In this document: piece after piece, positions 49,593 to 60,817 of the stretch
Layout: the number at the start of each line of letters is the position of its first letter
Numbering within the stretch: the first letter of the stretch is position 1
Source: Trichuris trichiura
Lineage: Eukaryota > Nematoda > Enoplea > Trichinellida > Trichuridae
Assembly: GCA_037903355.1 (NCBI GenBank)
Contig: JBAJFE010000011.1
Location: forward strand, 1,869,001-1,933,000
Direction of reading: 5' to 3'
Length of the DNA: 64,000 nt
The notes under the pieces: generated by a model
What the model saw: the letters and a program-made list of their open reading frames with translations, nothing else
Databases searched by the model: none
What the model was told of the DNA's origin: nothing
Translations under genes and position numbers: made by a program

Positions 49593-50367
49593 ATGGCAGG
49601 CTGGCAAGCCTATGTAAAAAACTTGATCGACTCAAGCAGCTGCATTCGTAAAGCAGCAATTGTTGGTGTTAGCGATGGAAGTATGTGGGCTTGTTCGGAG
49701 CCTCCCGTCGGTGACGACTTTACGGTAAGCTCGTTTTGCTAATGAATTATTATCGGTGAAAAGAATGCCTTCTCTTTTCGTCCTCTTACTTTCTCCGCTC
49801 TTCGGGTTAGTATTTGTGAAAACAAAACGGGCCAATCGATTTCAACACAACGTCCGCCGCAGTCGCCTTATCGTCTCCGGAGGTGCGGACGCTATTTAGG
49901 GAAGCAACTCGTAGTGGCCATCAGCCTAATTTCTTATTCTTTGTCTCCGTATTGATCTATTGGTTGGTCAGTTCACCGGCAACATGTTTTATTTGTCCCT
50001 TCAGGCGACAGTTCGTCTTGTGCATGGTGGCCGCCTTTGCCGCGTGCCTATGCGTCTTGCCTGAAGGATGGTGGAACGTTTTAAATCTTTACAGGCTACG
50101 TCGGAAGAAATAAAAAAGTTCGTCTCGCTATTCAACAACATCAATGACGTACCGACAACGGGTTTCGTCCTCGAAGGCAAGAAGTACATAGTTCCTCGAG
50201 TTGAGGAGAATTTGATTTTTGGAAAAAAGGACAAGACGGGAGTTTTTGCCGTAAAAACCAAAATGGCCGTCATAATTGCCTGCTTCGAAGGTGATTCGCA
50301 GGAGGGATTGGTGTGTCGCGACTCGGTTGAACGCATAGGAAACTATTTGGAGCAGCAAGGCTATTAG
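49593..50367 (+). CDS. pfn: Profilin
   Basis: Actin-monomer-binding protein that promotes nucleotide exchange and feeds formins with actin. Two exons: 49593-49724 and 50095-50367 (370-bp intron), 134 residues, normal for the family. The N-terminus MAGWQAYVKNLIDSS is the conserved poly-proline-binding helix, with Trp4 and Tyr7; the middle is AAIVGVSDGSMWACS; exon 2 has KKYIVPRVEENLIFGKKDKT and ends NYLEQQGY. The start is chosen at the ATG that gives MAGW. An AATAAA lies at 50656-50661 and is a candidate polyadenylation signal. ING follows in the same direction. Confidence 0.96.
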
Positions 50368-50790
50368 CAGCAAGACAAGATGCTTCGTTTCAAAGTTACT
50401 CTATTTGTCTTTAAAGTGTTTTTTCCGTTTCGCTAACTTGCGGACCAACCCGACGTGAACTGCTGCTACTCGGTATCTTTGCAACGGTTGGTCTCATAAC
50501 ACAAATGGCTCATTTCCGTTCACTTTTCGCTGCGCAATCTTTCTCCTCATTCACTTGCATAATTCGGCGTTCCGGTCGCTTATTCCTAACCGGTGCCCGC
50601 GTGCTTTCACCATCCGTACGACCCTTTGGCCTTCGTTGTCCGCTCTGTTGGGTCAAATAAAATATTAGCTTGGGTTTGACAGCCTTTTCTTTTCCATTCG
50701 TCTGTTTTACTCAGCCGTACATGTATGTTTCAGCCTCTTTGTGTGTCTTTATTTTTCCACATTACAAATAGTTGATTGCTTGCAGCAGTA
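50368..50790. other. Spacer between profilin and ING
   Basis: About 420 bp holding the profilin 3' UTR and the ING upstream region. The sequence just before the ING ATG ends tgcttgcag, a good acceptor, so a 5' non-coding exon or trans-spliced leader addition is possible there. Confidence 0.45.
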
Positions 50791-51621
50791 ATGCCCATAA
50801 GTGACACGTTCTTCGACTCGTTGCAACAATTGCCAAAGGAGCTGACCAGAAATTTGTTCCTAATAAGGGAGCTGCACGTCAGAATGAAAAGGATGAGAAC
50901 AACCATTAGTCGGCACAAGAAAGAATTAAAAAGTGCCCTCAGTGCTGGTCCGGTAAGCAAAGACTATTTGCGATCCAAGCATGACGCCATCTCTACTCTT
51001 CATAAGAATATAGTGGAGCTGTGCGACGAAAGGGTAAGTATATACATTTTCAAATGTACACACTTGAGCGCGAAGCTATTCGAAAAGATTCAACTGAGCA
51101 ACCGTTGCTACGAGTTGGTAGATAGCAAGATAAGAATTTTGGACGCCGACTTGGCTCGTTCCGAACACGACTTAAAACAAGGCATCCAAGCAGCCGAAGC
51201 ATCCGTGCAGAAGCAGATTGGCAGCGATGGTGCGGACGAGACCGCAGCGCAACCTGGAACAAGTCAAGCGATCACCAATTCACCAAAACGTAAAGGTGCC
51301 CAACAATCTGGTCAGTCGACCATTAAAAAGCAACGTACCCATTCGCCAACGACCAGCCAACACGATCAAAGCATCAAGTTGAGTGAACTATCCGGCGTTG
51401 CCCTTATACGTCACTTAACGGGCGACTCGTCTGGCAGTGATGACATGCCCATTGATCCGCATGAACCTGTCTACTGCACATGCCGAGAAGTATCTTACGG
51501 TATGATGATATGCTGCGATTGTCCAGACTGTCCAATTGAATGGTATCATTTTCCATGCGTTGGCCTGGAAAAGGCGCCAAAAGGCGCTTGGTTTTGTCAA
51601 CAGTGTGCCGCAAAGATGTGA
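50791..51621 (+). CDS. ing: Inhibitor-of-growth (ING) family PHD-finger protein
   Basis: Chromatin reader that brings histone acetyltransferase or deacetylase complexes to H3K4me3. N-terminal ING domain: FDSLQQLPKELTRNLFLIRE, then KIQLSNRCYELVDSKIRILD. The middle is a basic, Ser/Thr/Gln-rich linker with KRKGAQQSGQS and KKQR (likely nuclear localisation). The C-terminal PHD finger, DMPIDPHEPVYCTCREVSYG followed by MMICCDCPDCPIEWYHFPCV and WFCQQC, has the full C4HC3 zinc set and the DMP-IDP-EP-YC lead-in seen in ING4/5. A 42-bp segment at 51034-51075 with GTAAGT..AG ends is probably an intron whose length is a multiple of 3; without it the protein has 262 residues. The real ATG is at 50791. Convergent with OATP. 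Confidence 0.92.
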   Translation: MPISDTFFDSLQQLPKELTRNLFLIRELHVRMKRMRTTISRHKKELKSALSAGPVSKDYLRSKHDAISTLHKNIVELCDERVSIYIFKCTHLSAKLFEKIQLSNRCYELVDSKIRILDADLARSEHDLKQGIQAAEASVQKQIGSDGADETAAQPGTSQAITNSPKRKGAQQSGQSTIKKQRTHSPTTSQHDQSIKLSELSGVALIRHLTGDSSGSDDMPIDPHEPVYCTCREVSYGMMICCDCPDCPIEWYHFPCVGLEKAPKGAWFCQQCAAKM

Positions 51622-51784
51622 CACTAATCTCACTCGTTCTTTTACAAGAGCAAGTAAAAAACATGTGTCGTTTGTAAAAGCGACCCGAGCAAGGCGATAA
51701 GAAAAAGAAGTAAAGTGACGATAATAAATGGGCATTTGCGTTGGCAGAGAAAGTGGTATAGACGACGAGGCTGCGTCATTATCA

Positions 51785-54700
51785 TCACGACGAAAGGGTC
51801 TTCCGATGGCGAGGTGATCGAGGTCGACTGTAAAGGCTGTCGTCGGAGACCCAATGACGCAACGATGCTTTCGTATCGCAGCGTTGCAAGTGCAAATTTT
51901 CAATGTCGCCAAGCCGATGAACTATTTCGGACATTGTCACTGGCGGCGAGAAAGGCACGTAACGTCGGCGGATGCACCACCACATCAGACAACTGACCGC
52001 CGATCCGGCGACCTTTAGTCGATAATTGATTGAATTCCAATTTTACGGATGAACATTAATTTCTACTTACTTTGAGAATTAAGCATAGCATGGCAAAGCG
52101 ATAGCGAAACGCTCCGGTGTCGTAGAAAAGACACGAAGTACCTGCGCTGCCGCCCCACGAATCGCTGGTAAGCGTGCACGTAGTGTCGATAATGGCACCA
52201 AAGACAATAGGCGCCGGAAGGTAACCTTAAAGCTGCGTATCACAAATAACAATGGAGATTGTAAATAGTCTTACTGAGCAGGCGAAGGAAAACCACTTGA
52301 AGGCCGAGAGCGAATGCCTTTTCCTCCTCATTAACGGCTCTAATTTTAAAAGCAAATCAATGTTGAGAGCCTTACGGGTTGTTGTTGGCTGCAAATGTCC
52401 AACCTACCTTAAAGTGATCATGACCAGAGGCATTTGATTATTGGCAGCGACCAGCGTAATTAAGAACAACATCACTAAAAATGGTGCCAGCATATTGCAC
52501 CTTGTAGAGCAAGGTCCGTCTACCGCTTGCGACAGCTGACTATGATTGGTAGACGGCGTCCAACTTCTTGCGGGAATACATGAGCAGTTAAGGTAATTCT
52601 GAAAATCAATTTACCAACATTTTTAAAATGCTAATCGAAAAATCCAATAACATCTCGCAGCCGCGAAGCACTACACGCTATTGCTCTGCGAGTAAGATGC
52701 CGCACTTTTTTTTTTGCAACGACAGCGCGTGAAATCACCCCTGCCAATCAGAGTTGGATTTAAGATCATTAAAGATTTTCAAATATTTGAACCTACATAA
52801 CGCGATACTGTAGAGCCAGTCGAAATTTGAATACAAAAATTCATTTGCAAACAAAGCGTTGAAAAATATTGCGAAAAGCATTTTTTTAAAAGCGACTCTG
52901 TAAGTATCCTTTCGATGTCTTCGAGTGTCGCATTAAAGTCGCGCATTTCAAAAACGTGAATATGCGAACACTGCCCTTACTGGCTGGAGTACATTCGCTT
53001 GACGACGCAAGACTTGCAAGGTTTAACACTTGGCCGCTTCAATTGTTAAGCGTAGTTATTTTATCTTGCTGCGAGCTTAAATTAAGGAATACCGTAAGTC
53101 AGAAACATAACTACTTTATTCTGTCAAATTTTATCCTACTGTATTTGCTGTGACAAATAAGCAGGTGGTCTCTTTTAACAATCGAACTTATTGAAAATTT
53201 CCGCATAGAGAGCGGGCAAACCCTTAAGGTATTTATTCTGCTGCCTCAATCAATCATACATACGGATAAGAGCGCTTTGGCTTTTAAATATTTTGACCGA
53301 TTCCGGCTAGCAGCGCATGCGAAGATTTCTGGGACGACAAGCAGCTTAATGCTTAAGCTTGAGAATAAGGCAGCTGAGAGACCAACTGTTCTTCCGTCAA
53401 AACTGTAAACACCAGATCAAGTTTCAAACCGCCCTACGGAGGTAAACAAGCAAATGCGTTAAGGAAATCTTCATTTCCAAAATGTTGGCAATTTCATTGA
53501 AATGGAAGAAAGACGAGCTACGCTTCACCTTCAAAGTCGTTTCCTTTACATGCATTGGTAGAATGGATTTTCGCCGCGACAGAAACTCGCCCGCTGTTTA
53601 AACTGGATGCCGCAATTACTTCAACGTTCATGCTGGGCAAAACTGCGTGGCCCACCGTGGAACCAACGGGTCCCTTCGCGTTTAGTCGTTCGGCTACACA
53701 CTTCCGCGCGAAGGCAAGTTACGCCAAACAAACCAGTTCGACGCGGTGGTAACAATGAAGCTTCGCGGAAAAGCAAAAAATGCTCGAAAACCTAAACTTA
53801 ACAGCGCAAATTAGTTTCAATCGCCGTATTGCTCTCAGAATGTTTTTTCAGTGACAATTTTATGTAGTCATCAACAGAAGAGTTACGTAAACGCTGCTGC
53901 GTTACGCAGCCGCTCGGTGTACCTTACAATCATTAGGCATACTTTACTTTCTTAAAAAATGACAGCTGCTAATTTCCATACTATCTTATCTTATCGCTTA
54001 AGCCTATAGAAAATAAACTGCTTTGAAAGGAGTGACTCAGCCCTTTTTTTTTTATCAGTACGACAACTATCAGTCTTATCGAAGGAGTTTTGCATTTTAC
54101 GTCTTTGCGAACACAACAGAAGCTGTAGGACAAATTTGACGCAAAAGCCTACGCTTTGCCAGCGCAAAGCGTTCGCTACTTAAAAGCAATGAAGTAATGG
54201 ACACGAGTTGATCCCCTTTCTACCATCAAGGCAAAAATGACCGGCGCGGCATGTACGCGTTGGCAGCAAAGCAAAGAAGAACAAAAGAAAACCAAAGCGG
54301 ACTTACCCTATACAACATATCGACATCGCCGACTATGCTTGCCCGTTTTCCACCGCTGGTCACCGCATAGCTACCGCAACCAGCGTAGCATGGTGACAGA
54401 TAGGTAACCCCGTCGATACCACATATGGGCTGCATGTCTCGCAATGAGCAACTGCAATTCATGTTGCACTGATGCCAAGGATAAAATTTTGGCACAGATA
54501 CATCGATCGGTCTAATTTAAAAAAGCGTTTATCAATAATGGGGAAGCACGAAGAAAAGGATATAAATTACCCTCCTAAAGCGGTGGCGTACGGTTCGTTG
54601 ACGCCGGCCACTCGAAGACCGTCGCACCCCAAAAAGAATAGGCTACCAAGCAGTACAACGGCGGTAAAATTAATCAAAACAACATAGTTGGCCACGTGAC

Positions 54701-56234
54701 CCATGACCATTTTTAGTCGTTTAAGTACCCAACCGCCGAACAGAGTACCAATGCACGCACCCGGAACAGCAACGCTGCCGGTAAAGATGCTGGCGTCCGA
54801 TTTGGACATCAAAAATTGCGTTTCCAAATATTTTGGCAAGAAGACAGTAAAGCCGGACACGATGGCCAGATCGACGCAGGCATTCAATGAAGTCACCATG
54901 TAGACGCTATTGGTGACAAGACGGAAAATAGATACGGGTATTTTCCGTAAATCTTTGCCGTAGCTCGGCGAACCGGAAGCGTCGGCTGGCGGCGAAGACG
55001 ATGCTTCGCTTCCGGTTGGACGAGAAAAGAAGAAAAAAGGCAGCGCGGAAAGGAAGTACAAAAAACCACAAATGATAAAGCCGCCCCACCATAGACCAAC
55101 CCATCCTGCCGATTGACTATTGATGTCCGGCGGGGTTGAACTTGGATCTACGTATTCGGATAGGAAGAGACCGCCCAACAAAAATCCGCATACCGGACCA
55201 AAGGCCAACATGACGTACATAATAGCCAAATAGACCGACGAGCTATCCTTGTCCAGACGATCGTCCAAATAACTTGTCCCCAATGTGAACAAAGGTGAAC
55301 CACCAACGCCAAGAAGAATTTGGGCTAACATAAAAGTCAAAACGTAACTATTCGGCGACGATTCAATAGTGTCCGGTTGGCTGGTCACGTTGAAGCTGGA
55401 TATTTCCTTATACTGGCACAAGTGAGGATTTTGGGACAACCGATCGGCGGTCGGTTTCAGCCATATAATTGCGTCAATCGACTTGTTAGCAAAGTAGGAA
55501 TACGGAGTGGCAATGTAGTGAGGCAGAGAGAAGAGAAATGAGCCAAGCGCCAAAACCAAACCGCCGCAACCTATCCAACGCGGTACGTGTCCGCTTGAAC
55601 CAAAATAGCTGACAAATACAACCGACAAAAGGCTGCCAACTTCGTACGAACTAACAATTATGCCCGACGTTGTGCTGGCCATTTGAAAACGCTTTTCAAT
55701 GGTCGTTATAACGGACATTGTATATCCCGTCGACAAGGCGCCATGAACGGTGATCAATACACATATCGCAAAGGCGAACGTCTTTACAGTTGCTTGACAA
55801 GGACATAAGGCAATGCGAGACTTTAAGCTATTGAACGACCATTGAGCTACCCGTCTTGCACGTTCCATCAATGACTTTTTGGCTGTAGCGGCGGCGGTGG
55901 TGGTAGGTGCCGGCGCCAACGGTGCGCGATTCAAATCCGCTTCGGCGCTACTGGAACGTACTTCCAAAGCAACGTCGCCCCAAATTGAGTTGTCATCCGA
56001 AGAGAGCAGCATTTGACTTGGCGACTTTGAATAGTTTGGCAGAAACGACGACGACGGATTGTGCATCTTTGCACGCAAAGAATCGGTCAAATGATGACTA
56101 GTCAACTGTAAACGTTCCAAAGTTGTCGGCGGCACCGTAGCTGCCTCGTTGGCGTCTACGTTGTTCGTTGGCACAGCTCCATCGGTAATCAAATGGACCG
56201 TGTCCACCGTGGACAAACCGCCTCCTGCTTTCAT
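51785..56234 (-). CDS. slco: Organic anion transporting polypeptide (OATP/SLCO)
   Basis: Sodium-independent organic-anion uptake carrier of the plasma membrane, major-facilitator fold with 12 transmembrane helices. Six exons: 54571-56234, 54307-54511, 52408-52598, 52275-52339, 52071-52225 and 51785-52012; 2508 nt, 835 residues, all phases agree. Residues 1-about 145 form a long, Ser/Thr-rich cytosolic N-terminus. Family motifs: QILLGVGGSPLFTLGTSYLD, LAFGPVCGFLLGG, the Kazal-like extracellular domain (CNMNCSCSLRDMQPICGIDG, SPCYAGC, YLNCSCIP, GPCSTRCNMLAPF) in exons 2-3, and KAFALGLQ, then APIVFGAIIDTTC near the end. The intron between exons 2 and 3 is 1.7 kb, far longer than the others. It is longer than typical OATPs because of the N-terminal extension. 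Confidence 0.95.
53521..53760. other. GC-rich open segment inside the long OATP intron
   Basis: On the minus strand a frame of about 60 codons (RLNAKGPVGSTVGHAVLPSM and following) ends at a good donor (gaag|gtgaag) and begins after a possible acceptor; on the plus strand a 65-codon ATG frame (53555-53752) overlaps. It could be an alternative exon, a nested gene, or a gene fragment. It does not fit the conserved OATP order, where exon 2 joins directly to exon 3. Confidence 0.25.
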
Positions 56235-58634
56235 ATCGTTCTTCGTTCCACCAGGCTACGTCATTCGCTCTGCAAAAAGGGCAAAAGGTTGAAGGCAAGA
56301 AAACGAAGGAAAATACGACTCGGTGCAATGGACAGCAGCCCTGCAGGGCTTAGCTCGTTGGGGACAATGTCCTTGGACAACTAAAGAGTTCATCACCTTT
56401 GCACAGTCATGTTCGGTGGCGCGGAAGAGAACAAAGAAAAATTGAATTCGGTGAAATTCCATCCAATCGATGAATGTTGGTTTGCGGACGCACCCATTAA
56501 CAAAGAAAAGAGTCATCTGCGTGATACACAAGGCGATCAAGCGATGTGTGCAGGCAAACATAGAGGCAAAACTGGTCGACAAATTGACTAAGAGCAAATA
56601 AAAGCATCCGCTGCGAATGCAAGCAAAAGTTAGTTGTCAAAGTATTGCCAAGATGAAAGGACTATGCTCAGTAGCGATTCTTTCTCGTTTAAGCTTTGGC
56701 AATACCTCAAATGGCACTAAGAAATAGTCTTAGTCCTTTGAAGCCCTTTGAAGCCAAAGGCGAGCGCAAGCAATGGCCGTTAAAACGTCAAGTCAGCAAT
56801 CAACGGTCCCGAAGCAACGAAGCGCTAGGTGAAATGCAGCAGTAGGGCCCTATAGCAAAAACCGTACTTCTCAAACATGTGTACGACTAAAGGGCAATGT
56901 GGTATAGGTCGCATTTGTCCTAGCTGCTATTTCTACCTTTCGTACATATTCATTTGTTCAAACGCTATTAGTCTTAGCAAAAAAACGGAAAAGTGGCAAA
57001 AAGCTTATGCACCATTGCGTCAAGCCACAAATGAATCAATCTCTCGGAAGCGCACTTATTGGCTGCTACGTCTAAGGGCTCATTTCCCATTGGCAAGGCG
57101 CGAGTTCGTGGCGGAGAGAAAGAGTAAAAAAAGAAAAATTTGGTTACATTCCCTTCGAAGAGTGCGCCCTTTCTTCACTGAAACAAATGGCACGGGCGTT
57201 GTTCGGTTTAGTCGTTGGCATAGAATTTGTTGCTACAAAAGGGGTGGCGCATCCTTACTTACTTGCAGGGCGTTGACCGAGCCGCACCTAAAGTTTTGCT
57301 TCAACTCGGCGGCCCAGTCGAAACTCTATTCCGAGAAAACATAAGACTAGAAGGACAATGGCAAAGACGCCCACTTGCTTTGGCAAATAGAGCTTCCGCT
57401 ACTGCATGCTTACGCATGCGTCCTGGCGCAAACATGCCCTCATCGAAAGTGCCGCCGTCGGCACCTATCTAAAGGCGCTAGGTGACCAAGAGCAAACGAA
57501 GGTGCCAGAAATCCCTTCCAGTTTGCTCGTCGACCGTGCGTTCCCCCTTAATGTTCACTACGCTTTTCCCTTGACATAGAGAGTAAAAAAACGTAAACTG
57601 AATACTTTTCACTAACCGTAGATGAACAAGCGCATCAATTCGTTAAGCAAAACATACGGACAAAGCGACCCGTCACGTGGGTCGATTCCAAATGGCGGGC
57701 AAAAGTTGAGGACGTCTCTGCAGGCAAGCTGTCGTGACCAACTGCTGCTGAAAGCCAAAAGCGTTAAGCTAATGGGTACCCTTGAAAAGTATAACCACCG
57801 CCTGACAGACCGGCAGTCACGCAGCGACAATTAATAGTTACAGTAAAACAAAGTCACTTGACTTCCTTCTAGTACTGTACATTCCTTCCGCATGATCCCA
57901 ACTGCCTTTTTTAGCACTACTGCCAACGCCTAAAATATGCAAACATATTTAAATTTAAAAATAACCTAGCAACATTTTGGAAGTAGCATCCGCCAATGAC
58001 GTTTACTTGTCAACATGAAATATTTCCTAAGCAGCTAGCGATGCGATCGAAACAAAGGTGATCGAAAGTGTCCTAATGCGATTAATTGCACTCACTGGCG
58101 GATGCAAGAAAGAACGTTTCTCTTAAAAACAACTAAAAGTTCCCATTAATCACTACCGGACTATTCCGAGCTTTAGGAAAACTAAGTTTTCGACGTTCAA
58201 CAATATAGTTGACGAAACCGCAAAACAGAAACCAGCGTTCGCCTTGCAAACGTACGGATTCTATATTAGGGCGACGTCATTCAGTCAAGAAACGTTGCAT
58301 TTCTAAGATGGCATAATTGACTAAGTAATTTTATTTTTACCATCCTTTAATAACGCGCGTTACGCTTATCCGAGCAGTAAGCAAGTTGCAGGCTTCTGTG
58401 GGCGGGTAGAAAAGAAAACTTTTAAAAGCAGCAAAATGTACCTGCAAATCATTTTACAGAACGCGCGCCTAAGCTTCAAAATTTTGCGGGAATCGACAGT
58501 TTGGAAGGGTTTAAACTGCGTAAAATGGTTTAAAATAAAGTACGCATTAGCGAGCACGCGTTGCTGACGAACCAGTTGCTTTCGGATTAAGGTAAAGTGC
58601 GGTTGGATTGATATCGCAGGAAAAAGGAATAACA
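56235..58634. other. Intergenic region between OATP and CK1 kinase
   Basis: About 2.4 kb. Open frames exist on the plus strand at 57227-57472 and 57622-57834; the second encodes a 70-residue polar, Lys/Arg/Ser-rich peptide (MNKRINSLSKTYGQSDPSRG start, NHRLTDRQSRSDN end) and could be a small gene or exon, but no family is recognised. Segments 57380-57560 and 57650-57830 are GC-richer than the surroundings. The promoters of OATP (left) and CK1 (right) must lie here. Confidence 0.35.
57622..57834 (+). CDS. Possible small polar protein, 70 residues
   Basis: Not recognised. Intronless ATG frame with a Ser/Gly-rich start, an internal helix-like stretch (LQASCRDQLLLKAKSVKLMG) and a basic tail. The base before the ATG follows accgtag, so it could instead be a 3' exon. 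No membrane segment or signal peptide. The complementary strand is also open over most of this stretch, which lowers confidence. Confidence 0.25.
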   Translation: MNKRINSLSKTYGQSDPSRGSIPNGGQKLRTSLQASCRDQLLLKAKSVKLMGTLEKYNHRLTDRQSRSDN

Positions 58635-59657
58635 ATGCCCGTGGATACAAATCTTTTGGACGTGGGCACAGTGGTTGACAAAAGATGGAAAGTTGCAAAG
58701 GTGCTTGGCAGCGGCAGCTTTGGAGCCGTCTACGAAGTGACCGATTTGAAAAGCGGCAAATCGGAAGCGATGAAAGTTGAACTAACCGCCCAAGATTTTC
58801 GTACGCTCAAAATGGAGGTTGTCGTCCTAAAAGAGCTCACCGACATAAACGCTCGCAATTGCTGCAAGCTGGTAGGAATGGGCAAAAAGGAGACGTACAG
58901 TTACATTGTCATGACGCTGGTCGGCGCAAGCTTGCAGTCGCTGCTCGATTCGTTAACGGCAAATAAAAGTCCCGATGGGAAAAACTGTTTCACACTACGA
59001 AGTGCCATTCACCTGGCTGTCCTATGTTTACAAGGACTCGAAGATCTGCATTTCATAGGCTATCTACATCGCGACATAAAACCTCAAAATTATGCTGTAG
59101 GAAGAGATCCAGATTTTCGTAAAGTCTTTGTACTTGACTTCGGCATGTGTCGCAAGTATCTTCGAGATGATGGAACTCATAAGCGCCCGCGATCCGAAGT
59201 TGGCTTCCGAGGGACGCTATACTACGCTAGTCACACGGCGCTGAAGGGAGAGGAGCAGTCGCGACGAGATGACGTCTGGTCATGGTTATATACGATAATT
59301 CAAGTAACCATGGGCAGCGTACCCTGGAAAGATGTGCGCCTGACCAGAAACATGTCCTTCGAGGAGCGTAAGCAAGCTTTTGCCGATAGGAAAATTCGGA
59401 TGCTCAACTCAAGCGACGATGAACTTCTTCGCGGTCTTCCGCAAGAATTCAAAGTAATACAAGAGCACTTGAAGCAACTAACTTACTACGACTGCCCCAA
59501 CTATGGTCTCATTTATCAAGCGCTCATGGGCGTCTTTCGAAGGAAAGAGTTCACGGATACTATGCCGTTGGATTGGGAACCGCAGGGTGAATACCATCAA
59601 ATGACCATGATGGCCCCGGCGCATAATATGATGCCCGGTGGTCCAGCTTCCGAATAA
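58635..59657 (+). CDS. TTBK-like casein kinase 1 family protein kinase, intronless
   Basis: Ser/Thr kinase of the CK1 superfamily, nearest to the tau-tubulin-kinase-like group expanded in nematodes, many of which are expressed in the male germline (family knowledge, not shown here). 340 residues in one exon. Motifs: Gly loop LGSGSFGAVY (about 24-33), catalytic Lys in EAMKVE (47), YLHRDIKPQNYAVGR (catalytic HRD at 145-147), VFVLDFGMCRKY (DFG 168-170), GFRGTLYYAS and RRDDVWSWLYTI. The CK1 substitution of the APE motif is present. A short Met/Pro-rich tail follows. Start chosen at 58635, just after an acceptor-like atcgcag, because upstream codons lack a better ATG. Convergent with MTG1. Confidence 0.93.
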   Translation: MPVDTNLLDVGTVVDKRWKVAKVLGSGSFGAVYEVTDLKSGKSEAMKVELTAQDFRTLKMEVVVLKELTDINARNCCKLVGMGKKETYSYIVMTLVGASLQSLLDSLTANKSPDGKNCFTLRSAIHLAVLCLQGLEDLHFIGYLHRDIKPQNYAVGRDPDFRKVFVLDFGMCRKYLRDDGTHKRPRSEVGFRGTLYYASHTALKGEEQSRRDDVWSWLYTIIQVTMGSVPWKDVRLTRNMSFEERKQAFADRKIRMLNSSDDELLRGLPQEFKVIQEHLKQLTYYDCPNYGLIYQALMGVFRRKEFTDTMPLDWEPQGEYHQMTMMAPAHNMMPGGPASE

Positions 59658-59836
59658 GTTAATCTCTTCGTAACAAAAATAGACACAATGCCACGGTAAC
59701 TGACCAATCAAGCTATCCTGCGCAACCTGACTGAAGTATTTGTTTTCCGTACGTTATGCAGTAAAACATTTTGCTTGTAGAAAAGGCATTAGCAGCTGCG
59801 CCATTTATGTGCATACATGAGCGGGTTTACTCTTTC

Positions 59837-60817
59837 TTACGTCAACGCATCTACATCCAAGAACTGATCGCCTAAATGACCCCGCCTGAACAACTGAATA
59901 AACTTCTTGGCGGCACACTCAGTGTCCAACAAAGTTTCCGTATTCCCGTACAGCACTATCCGTTTTTTAAGTTCTTCTTTCTCTGCCAAATGCCGCAGCA
60001 CACGATCAATATCGTCGCAAGTATCGTCAAGTTGCAGTTGACTTACGTAGGCTGATCGATCTTGCCTGTTGCAGAAATAAAGCAAATAGTCGGCTAGCAG
60101 TTCAACTCCCACTCGTTCGTCGGGTAAACATTCGCACAAGCCCAACTTGAGCACACTTTCGGGATGAACGCGTCGATTGACGTATATTTCTGGTGTTAAA
60201 ACGCCGGGAGTATCAAACATGTAGATAAGAGGTCGGTCGGATATTCGAACTCGACTCGTAACACTACGAGTAATGCCTGGTTTTCTGCCTACCCGGCACG
60301 CATTTACATTTAAATCCGTAAAGCATTCTCGAAGAGCGTTTATCAGCGACGACTTTCCAACGTTCGGTATGCCGACTATCATGACGTTATACTCGGCGAG
60401 ACCTTCGCGATGAAATCGCATTTCCCCCTCAATAGCTCGCCGCAGTTGATGCATCAGAGCAAAGCATGTCTTCCGTTTGTCCGAACTTTTGAAAGATCCG
60501 AAAATGACTTCTCCCTCTTCCCCATTATTAGCGAGACGTTCGGCAACTTGGCGTCGATGAAGTGAGCCTGCCAGGTCGGCTTTGTTCAAAAAAAGCAGAT
60601 TAGGTTTGCCCTTGAAGAGCAGTCGATTGAACTGACGATTCCGACCCGTAAAAGGAATGCGTGCATCGTGCACTTCCACTATGCAGTCGACTGATCGAAG
60701 CTTGGCTTGCATCTTCTTCATACCTGAGAACATATGCGCCGGAAACCAAGTCTCCAAACGAAAACTTTCCGGAAGCACAAAACGACGACGCAAGCTCATC
60801 ACTGCTCCTTTGGCCAT
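59837..60817 (-). CDS. mtg1: Mitochondrial ribosome-associated GTPase 1 (MTG1/YlqF family), intronless
   Basis: Circularly permuted GTPase acting in late assembly of the mitochondrial large ribosomal subunit. 326 residues, single exon. G motifs occur in permuted order: LFLNKADL (G4), then GIPNVGKSSLINALR (G1), PGITRSV (G2) and MFDTPGV (G3). Upstream lie WFPAHMFSGMKKM and VDCIVEVHDARIPFTGRN, the YlqF N-terminal signature. The N-terminus (MAKGAVMSLRRRFVLPESF) is basic and could be a mitochondrial presequence. The frame is also open upstream to 60874 but without an ATG, so 60817 is the chosen start. The C-terminal helical domain is complete. Confidence 0.94.
   Translation of the reverse strand: MAKGAVMSLRRRFVLPESFRLETWFPAHMFSGMKKMQAKLRSVDCIVEVHDARIPFTGRNRQFNRLLFKGKPNLLFLNKADLAGSLHRRQVAERLANNGEEGEVIFGSFKSSDKRKTCFALMHQLRRAIEGEMRFHREGLAEYNVMIVGIPNVGKSSLINALRECFTDLNVNACRVGRKPGITRSVTSRVRISDRPLIYMFDTPGVLTPEIYVNRRVHPESVLKLGLCECLPDERVGVELLADYLLYFCNRQDRSAYVSQLQLDDTCDDIDRVLRHLAEKEELKKRIVLYGNTETLLDTECAAKKFIQLFRRGHLGDQFLDVDALT

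Noticed and set aside
56640..56745. Possible inverted repeat (tattgccaa...aaaggacta)
   Set aside because: Arms are short and interrupted; not convincing compared with the other foldback elements.
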